64,000 nt of DNA from Hymenobacter terricola (lineage in GTDB: Bacteria; Bacteroidota; Bacteroidia; Cytophagales; Hymenobacteraceae): contig NZ_JAGEMO020000021.1 in assembly GCF_017921975.2 (NCBI RefSeq), forward strand, positions 100,605 to 164,604, given 5' to 3'. Shown here one piece after another: positions 59,508 through 64,000 of the stretch. The stretch's first letter is position 1; each line of letters opens with the position of its first letter. The notes under the pieces were generated by a model. The model was not told the DNA's origin. It saw only the letters and a program-made list of their open reading frames with translations, and did no database searches. The position numbers and the translations under genes are program-made.

Positions 59508-59696
59508 CTGTCATGGTGAGTGGAGCGCAGCGAAACGCGGCAATCCGTTCTCTCTCAGCGCCTAGCTTTAGGGTGCGACAAACCCAACCGTTGGGTTTGC
59601 GGCGGCAAGTTAGCAGTTGGGGTTGTCACATTATCAGGTTGGTTGCTGAGAGAGGACGGATTGCCGCGTTTCGCTGCGCTCCACTCACCATGACAG
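59508..59696. repeat. Long palindromic repeat (about 50-bp arms), family F
   Basis: CTGTCATGGTGAGTGGAGCG ... opens a left arm of about 53 bp that is inverted at 59645-59696, with GCAGCGAAACGCGGCAATCC and its inverse. The 85-bp middle contains AT-rich DNA and short partial palindromes (AACCCAACCGTTGGGTT). The whole fills the gap between fabI and recN. Confidence 0.9.
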
Positions 59697-59705
59697 ACGC
59701 TCACC

Positions 59706-61379
59706 TCACGCCGCTGCCGTTTCCCCCCGCAGCGCCAGCAACTCGCGGGCGCTCTGGAAAGCATTTTCGCTCGGCTTGGCCCCCGCAATCATGTGCGCAA
59801 TTTCCTTGATGCGGTCATCCTGGTTCAATTCGCGGATGCGGCTCACGGTGCGGTCGGCCCGGTCTTCTTTGTACACGAAGTAATGCACATCGCCGGCCGC
59901 CGCCATTTGGGGCAGGTGCGAGATGGCTACGAGTTGGTGCTTCCGGGCCATTTGCTGCATCATGCGGCCCACTTTCACGGCAATCTCACCCGAAATACCG
60001 GTGTCAATCTCATCGAATACAATCGTGGGCAGGGCCGTCTTGTCCGCCAGCATATACTTAATGCACAGCATCAGGCGCGAGAATTCGCCGCCCGAAGCGG
60101 CCTTGCTCAGCGTCTGAGGCTGGGCGCCCTTATTGGCCGTGAAGAGGATGCTCACCACATCGACGCCGCTGGTGGCGGGCGCGCCGGTGCTGTGCTGCAC
60201 CACAATGCGGGCGTGCGGCATACCGAGGTCGGCCAGCAGCAGCCCCAACTGCTTTTCAAAGTTGGGGAACGACTTGCGGCGGCTCTCCGAAAGCTTGCTG
60301 GCCTGCTTGGTCACGGCGGCCAGGGCCGCGTCGGAATCCTTGCGCAGGCGGGCAATTTCTTTATCCAGGTTCAACACCGAGCTCACTTTCTGGCGCAGGG
60401 CATCGCGCACGGCCATCAGCGCAGTCAAGCCGCGGGCCTGGTGCTTGCGCTCCAGCGTGTAGAGCACGTTGAGGCGGTCCTGCAGCTCCTCGGCACGGGC
60501 GGGGTCACCTTCGGTCCGGCGTTCGGCGGTTTCCACTTCGTCGGCGATGTCGTGCAGCTCAATCAGGCAGCTGTCGAGGCGCTGGCGCAGCTCCTTGCAA
60601 TTATCGGCGTAGCTCGCCACCTGGCCCAGCAGCGTCACGGCTTCTTTCATGTTGCCGGTGGCGCAGGTTTCGCTGTCGCGCAGCCCGTGCAGGGCCTGGC
60701 TCAGTTTGTACTTAATTTCCTCGGCGTGCTCCAGCTGCTTCACCTCCTGCTCCAGGGCGTCCTGGTCTTCGGTGTCGAGGCGGGCATCTTCCAGCTCGTT
60801 CAGCAGAAAGCTATTGTAGTCCAATTCTTTACTGGCTTGCGCGGCCTGACTTTCCAGCGTATCCAGGTCGACTTCCAGCTTGCGGTACTGTCGAAAAGCA
60901 CTGCTGTACATGGTGCGCTGCGGCACCAAACCAGCGTACAAGTCCAATAGATTGAGCTGAAAGACGCCATCGCCCAGCAGCAGCGTGTCGTGCTGCGAGT
61001 GAATATCCATCAGGTTGGCCCCGATTTTCCGCAGGGCTTCCAGCGTCACCGGCGTGTCGTTCACAAAGGCACGCGACTTCCCATTGGGGCTGATTTCGCG
61101 CCGCAGAATGCAGTGCGTGTCGTAGTCCAAATCCTCGGCCTCGAAAATATCCTGCAACTGGTAATTGGCAATATCAAACTGGCCCTCAATCACGCATTTG
61201 CGCTCGGTATCGAACAGCATCCGCGAGTCGGCCCGGTTGCCCAGCAACAGGCCAATGGCGCCCAGCATAATGGATTTACCAGCCCCGGTTTCACCCGTAA
61301 TAATATTCAGCAGCGGCGAAGGACGCAATTCCAGCTGCTCAATCAGCGCGTAGTTTTTAATCCGTAAATCGACAAGCAT
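59706..61379 (-). CDS. recN: DNA repair protein RecN
   Basis: RecN is an SMC-like ATPase for double-strand break repair. Walker A is in IITGETGAGKSIMLGAIGLL, followed by GNRADSRMLFDTERKCVIEG. Two coiled-coil stretches (about 160-250 and 270-370) frame the middle. The C-terminal half has the signature LSKAASGGEFSRLMLCIKYM, Walker B PTIVFDEIDTGISG, and VAISHLPQMAAAGDVHY. Length of 557 aa is typical. Gene order recN next to a DUF4835/PorD-like gene is a known Bacteroidota arrangement. Confidence 0.96.
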   Translation of the reverse strand: MLVDLRIKNYALIEQLELRPSPLLNIITGETGAGKSIMLGAIGLLLGNRADSRMLFDTERKCVIEGQFDIANYQLQDIFEAEDLDYDTHCILRREISPNGKSRAFVNDTPVTLEALRKIGANLMDIHSQHDTLLLGDGVFQLNLLDLYAGLVPQRTMYSSAFRQYRKLEVDLDTLESQAAQASKELDYNSFLLNELEDARLDTEDQDALEQEVKQLEHAEEIKYKLSQALHGLRDSETCATGNMKEAVTLLGQVASYADNCKELRQRLDSCLIELHDIADEVETAERRTEGDPARAEELQDRLNVLYTLERKHQARGLTALMAVRDALRQKVSSVLNLDKEIARLRKDSDAALAAVTKQASKLSESRRKSFPNFEKQLGLLLADLGMPHARIVVQHSTGAPATSGVDVVSILFTANKGAQPQTLSKAASGGEFSRLMLCIKYMLADKTALPTIVFDEIDTGISGEIAVKVGRMMQQMARKHQLVAISHLPQMAAAGDVHYFVYKEDRADRTVSRIRELNQDDRIKEIAHMIAGAKPSENAFQSARELLALRGETAAA

Positions 61380-61467
61380 TATAATTAATTATGAGCTATG
61401 AATTAGAAGTCATGAATTAGAAATCGTCCGTTTGACAACTCATAATTCATAACTTATAACTCATAAT
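61380..61467. repeat. AT-rich short repeat (CATAATTCATAA / TAATTATGAG)
   Basis: The 88-bp gap between recN and the DUF4835-like gene contains several related TAATTATGAGCTATGAATTA and CATAATTCATAACTTATAAC segments that are inverse to each other. Such repeats are common between Bacteroidota genes. A promoter for recN may be here, but no clear box is seen. Confidence 0.7.
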
Positions 61468-62391
61468 TTATTTAAGTACCGTTTGATATTTCGCTGAATT
61501 CGTCGGGTCTACTTCCGTGAGCATCGTCACGAGCTGCTGCTTCTGCTGCTGGTCCTGACTGGTGCGGAAGATGTTGGCAATTTCATCGGATTTCGCATCG
61601 AAGAAAGCCCTGGCGAATAAGGTGCTGGGCCGCGTCACGGCGGCTTGCTGCACGCCAGTTAGCGCAGTCATTACCGCAGCGCGGGCCTCTTCGGGCTTCT
61701 CAATAAAGCGGTCGAGCCCCAGTCGATAGTAGCCATACAGGCCCGTGCGAAAGGCTTCCAGCTGCGGGTCGGTGATGTTGTCGAGCAGCCAGTGCCGCTC
61801 GCGGGAGCCCGTGCCGCGCCAGCCCTCATCGGCTTCGTTGGTGCTGGTTTGGTTGGACGTGTAACTCACCACGGTGCGGGCCATTTCGTAATACGGGGTG
61901 CCGCCGAGCCGGGCAAACGTGTCGCGGTCGAGGCCGATGACGAGGTAAGCATAATAACCCAGCAGCGACGAGAGGTTGGAAACGAAGCTATTGGGTGAGA
62001 AGTCCAGCGGGGTCTGCGGCGAATAATTAAAATTGAAGCTCCGGTCGCTGATGCTGATGACGTTGGTGTCGTAGCCGGTGCCGTACACCGGGCGCGTCGA
62101 AATCAGGCGCATGGTGGAATTGTAGGTGCCGTTTTGGGGGATGGCCGTGATGCCGATGAAGATTCGGAGCTTAATCCGCTCCTCGGGCCGATAGGTCTGG
62201 GTGGTCCAGGCGCGGCTGTTGAGGAAAGTCCGGATGTCGTTCTGCATCTGCGTGACCAGCGTGGGGTCGGTGATGGTGACGTTTTGGGTGGTCACCTGCA
62301 CTTCGGCCAGCAGCTCCTGGGCACGGGCCGCGGGGCCAGCCGCCAGGAGCAGCCCGAAAACGGAGAATATTGCGAGAAGTTTTCGCATCAT
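61468..62391 (-). CDS. DUF4835 family protein, probable type IX secretion-linked PorD-like
   Basis: Signal peptide MMRKLLAIFSVFGLLLAAGP with a RAQ cut site. The mature protein has ELLAEVQVTTQNVTITDPTL near its start, RIFIGITAIPQNGTYNSTMR, NSFVSNLSSLLGYYAYLVIG, and ADEGWRGTGSRERHWLLDNI, a pattern typical of DUF4835. The family is linked to the PorD component associated with type IX secretion in some Bacteroidota; that link is recalled, not shown here. It overlaps coaB by 4 bp (ATGA), so the two share an mRNA. Length of 307 aa is typical. Confidence 0.87.
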   Translation of the reverse strand: MMRKLLAIFSVFGLLLAAGPAARAQELLAEVQVTTQNVTITDPTLVTQMQNDIRTFLNSRAWTTQTYRPEERIKLRIFIGITAIPQNGTYNSTMRLISTRPVYGTGYDTNVISISDRSFNFNYSPQTPLDFSPNSFVSNLSSLLGYYAYLVIGLDRDTFARLGGTPYYEMARTVVSYTSNQTSTNEADEGWRGTGSRERHWLLDNITDPQLEAFRTGLYGYYRLGLDRFIEKPEEARAAVMTALTGVQQAAVTRPSTLFARAFFDAKSDEIANIFRTSQDQQQKQQLVTMLTEVDPTNSAKYQTVLK

Positions 62392-63038
62392 AAGGAAGGT
62401 GCCAGGCGGCTCATTATCAGGCTAACCAACCCGCGGGCCACATCGGCTTTGGATTGCAACTCAAAATTAACGATTTGGCCGGCGGCATCCAGCACGGTCA
62501 CTTTGTTGGTGTCGTGGCCGAAACCCGCGCCCGCGTCGCGCAGCGAATTCAGCACGATGAGGTCGAAGTTTTTCCGGTGCAGCTTGTCCCGGGCGTGGGC
62601 CAGCTCGTTCGTAGTCTCCAACGCAAAACCGACCGCAAATTGTTCAGGCCGCTTGCGCTGGCCGAGGGTGGCGGCGATGTCCACGTTTTTCACCAGCTCC
62701 AGCGTAAGGGTTTCGCCCGATTTTTTTATTTTATCCATCGCCACATGGGCCGGCCGGTAGTCGGCCACGGCGGCGGCGAAAACCCATACATCGGCTTCTC
62801 CGGCCACCTTTGCCGCTTCGGCATACATCTCGGCCGCCGTCTCCACCCGCACCATGCGGATGCGCGGACTGGCGGGGTCCGGCAAGTGGCTGGGGCCACT
62901 CACCAGCGTCACCTCCGCGCCCTGCGCGGCAAAAGCCTCCGCCAGCGCGTAGCCCATCTTGCCCGTCGAGCGGTTGCCGAGGAAACGGACGGGGTCGAGT
63001 GGTTCGTAGGTGGGGCCGGCAGTGAGAAGGACGTGCAT
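62388..63038 (-). CDS. coaB: CoaB: phosphopantothenate-cysteine ligase, separate from CoaC
   Basis: The enzyme joins phosphopantothenate and cysteine in CoA synthesis. The 216-aa protein starts MHVLLTAGPTYEPLDPVRFL, which matches the beginning of the CoaB half of the usual fused CoaBC. Further motifs are GNRSTGKMGYALAEAFAAQG, VFAAAVADYRPAHVAMDKIK (substrate site) and VGFALETTNELAHARDKLHR. CoaC is encoded separately upstream; the 268 bp between them are repeats. It overlaps the DUF4835-like gene by 4 bp. Function should be intact, as the split falls at the natural domain boundary. Confidence 0.92.
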   Translation of the reverse strand: MHVLLTAGPTYEPLDPVRFLGNRSTGKMGYALAEAFAAQGAEVTLVSGPSHLPDPASPRIRMVRVETAAEMYAEAAKVAGEADVWVFAAAVADYRPAHVAMDKIKKSGETLTLELVKNVDIAATLGQRKRPEQFAVGFALETTNELAHARDKLHRKNFDLIVLNSLRDAGAGFGHDTNKVTVLDAAGQIVNFELQSKADVARGLVSLIMSRLAPSL

Positions 63039-63048
63039 TAGCTTAATG

Positions 63049-63251
63049 AGGACTTACGCAGTTGGCAGATAGAATTAGCCGTGAAGCGGCGACACATTGG
63101 TAGTTAAATTATTGAAAAACAACTCAGAGCCGCAAAGCGGCGGCACTCTTTGCAGACGAAAAGTGCCGCCGCTTTGCGGCTTATTTTCCTTTGCTAATCA
63201 ATAGACTACCAACATGCCGCCGCTTTGCGGCTATTCAACTGCGTAAGTCCT
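63049..63251. mobile_element. MITE-like element with 16-bp terminal inverted repeats, between coaC and coaB
   Basis: Both ends carry exact inverse copies of AGGACTTACGCAGTTG (63049-63064 and 63236-63251). The inside contains a perfect 20-bp inverted repeat, AGCCGCAAAGCGGCGGCACT with its inverse, and a third partial copy GCCGCCGCTTTGCGGCT. No ORF is present. Flanks TTAAT(G) and ATTAA may be a target duplication or TIR extension. Outer sequence AGGACTTGCGCA, close to the TIR, also occurs alone at about 1056. A non-autonomous transposable element is the simplest reading. Confidence 0.7.
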
Positions 63252-63260
63252 ATTAACCAG

Positions 63261-63325
63261 GAATGAGAAATGAAGAGTTACCTGCTTTGTAATCATTGCT
63301 AATTCTTCATTCTTCATTCTTCATT
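63261..63325. repeat. Repeat of AATGAAGAATGAAG type overlapping the coaC stop
   Basis: AATTCTTCATTCTTCATTCT (63301-63320, running to 63325) is a triple copy of ATTCTTC, with a related AATGAGAAATGAAGAGTTA inverted 30 bp away. The minus-strand reading gives ...ATGAAGAATGAAGAATGA, so the last five sense codons and TGA stop of coaC (63307-63309) are made by the repeat. Confidence 0.75.
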
Positions 63326-63885
63326 AAGCGCAGCGTCAACTCCGCCACAATATCCCCGGGCTCCAGCATGCGCCCGGGGCCGCTGAGGCCGCTGGCCAGC
63401 TCGCCACTGGGCGAGTCGAATACGTGGTTGCCAAAGGAGCGCAGCCGCGCCAGATTCTGCATCACGGCCGGGTGAGCGAACATATCCACGTCCATCGCCG
63501 GGGCCAGAAACACGGGGCAGCGCGCCGACAAATACACGGCGCAGAGCAGATTGGGGCACAAGCCATTGGCCAGTTGCCCGATGGTGTTGGCGCTGGCCGG
63601 CGCAATCAGCAAGGCATCGGCCCAGAGGCCCAGCTCGACGTGGTTGTGCCACTCCCCGGCGGCCGCATCACGCAAAAAGCCCGTCAGGACGGGCTTTTTG
63701 GAGAGGGTGCCCAACGTGAGGGGCGTAACAAAAGCAGCGGCAGCTTCGGTGAGAACAACCTGCACTTCGGCCCCGGCTTTAACGAGTAAGCGCGTGAGCA
63801 TCGCCGATTTGTAGGCGGCAATGCTCCCGCTCACGCCCAGCAGAATGCGGCGGCCAGCCAGTGGGCTCGTTGTTAGCTCAGGCAT
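63307..63885 (-). CDS. coaC: CoaC: phosphopantothenoylcysteine decarboxylase, separate from CoaB
   Basis: The flavin-dependent decarboxylase acts in CoA biosynthesis. The 192-aa product has the N-terminal half of CoaBC: GRRILLGVSGSIAAYKSAML, VVLTEAAAAFVTPLTLGTLS, the active-site His in EWHNHVELGLWADALLIAPA, then ASANTIGQLANGLCPNLLCA, and PAMDVDMFAHPAVMQN. The expected PAMNxxM motif reads PAMDVDM here, so the catalytic Asn is Asp in this copy, which is odd. The protein ends ELTLRLMKNEE, whose last residues come from repeat DNA. Confidence 0.9.
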   Translation of the reverse strand: MPELTTSPLAGRRILLGVSGSIAAYKSAMLTRLLVKAGAEVQVVLTEAAAAFVTPLTLGTLSKKPVLTGFLRDAAAGEWHNHVELGLWADALLIAPASANTIGQLANGLCPNLLCAVYLSARCPVFLAPAMDVDMFAHPAVMQNLARLRSFGNHVFDSPSGELASGLSGPGRMLEPGDIVAELTLRLMKNEE

Positions 63886-63898
63886 ACGCTGCTGGCAA

Positions 63899-63936
63899 AT
63901 TAATCACTAACAACTGACAACAAAAAACGGACAACC
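63899..63936. repeat. Short intergenic repeat (TTAATCACTAACAACTGACAAC)
   Basis: Tandem-like CACTAACAACTGACAACAAA and ACGGACAACC units lie between the rpoZ-like and coaC genes. This matches a common small repeat style in Bacteroidota intergenic DNA. Confidence 0.45.
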
Positions 63937-63944
63937 AGATAAGA

Positions 63945-64000
63945 CTAGAACAGCTCGCGGGGCACCGGAATTTCTTCCGGCTCGGGCGTGGTGTACTGAA
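63945..64000 (-). CDS. RNA polymerase omega-like (RpoZ) C-terminus, truncated by window edge
   Basis: The minus-strand frame open to the window end reads QYTTPEPEEIPVPRELF then TAG at 63945-63947. This short acidic, Pro-rich end fits the C-terminus of the Bacteroidota omega/RpoK subunit, whose gene normally precedes coaBC, DUF4835 and recN in this phylum. Only 17 residues are visible, so the call rests largely on gene order. Confidence 0.45.
   Translation of the reverse strand, partial: QYTTPEPEEIPVPRELF

Overview
The window looks like chromosome of a Hymenobacter-like member of the Bacteroidota (order Cytophagales). The evidence is GC-rich coding DNA, Bacteroidota-type -7 promoter boxes (TAnnTTTG) in place of sigma70/Shine-Dalgarno signals, abundant lipoproteins and secreted small proteins, and an rpoZ-like/coaC/coaB/porD-like(DUF4835)/recN block of a type conserved in this phylum. 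No rRNA, CRISPR array, integrase, transposase or phage gene was found. Most genes are housekeeping or metabolic.

Layout. 0-8.4 kb: 3' end of NADP isocitrate dehydrogenase, two tRNA-Ser genes, BrkB-like membrane protein, acyl-CoA thioesterase, MltG, Sua5/YwlC, a lipid A-type acyltransferase with a secreted partner, WbqC-like protein. 8.5-18.2 kb: ClpC, a frameshifted small secreted gene, S9 oligopeptidase, acyl-CoA carboxylase beta subunit, DinB-like protein, M42 peptidase, a metal/cobalamin-receptor-like protein. 18.2-24.1 kb: shikimate genes on the minus strand (DAHP synthase/chorismate mutase, aroB, aroA), interrupted by two plus-strand lipoproteins and divergent from proline dehydrogenase. 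24.3-31.3 kb: a conserved hypothetical, a glycine-zipper stress protein, a tail-specific protease, an unrecognised 362-aa protein behind an AT-rich leader, lysS. 31.6-41.6 kb: YtxH/CsbD stress proteins, a Kazal inhibitor, a FemAB-like protein, cupin, lipase, dienelactone hydrolase, two tandem paralogous charged secreted proteins, an LTxxQ-like protein, a lone molybdopterin dehydrogenase subunit. 41.6-47.3 kb: an accessory patch mixing AT-rich lipoproteins, a methyltransferase with an odd AT-rich tail, an ABC exporter, an orphan barstar, a 21-bp tandem repeat and a frameshifted SDR. 47.4-54.6 kb: SGNH-like protein, then an acyl-CoA dehydrogenase/SDR/phosphotransferase block. 54.8-58.5 kb: Crp/Fnr regulator divergent from a 2-hydroxyacid dehydrogenase, then two tandem pectinesterases. 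58.6-64 kb: fabI, recN, DUF4835/PorD-like, coaB, coaC, rpoZ-like.

The most distinctive feature is the intergenic DNA. It is packed with at least eight families of short dispersed palindromic repeats, and their edges repeatedly supply the start or stop codon of the adjoining gene (wbqC, lysS, the metal-receptor gene, M42, mltG, coaC, the phosphotransferase, the 2-hydroxyacid dehydrogenase and a pectinesterase). The usually fused coaBC gene is split into separate coaC and coaB, and the gap contains a MITE-like element of about 203 bp with perfect 16-bp terminal inverted repeats plus another repeat that writes the coaC stop codon. Two genes (11.2 kb and 46.5 kb) carry single-base homopolymer frameshifts. 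No wholly new multi-gene system is evident. The best candidates for new biology are the repeat/gene-edge relationship, the split coaBC locus, the tandem charged repeat proteins and the unrecognised 28.5-kb gene.
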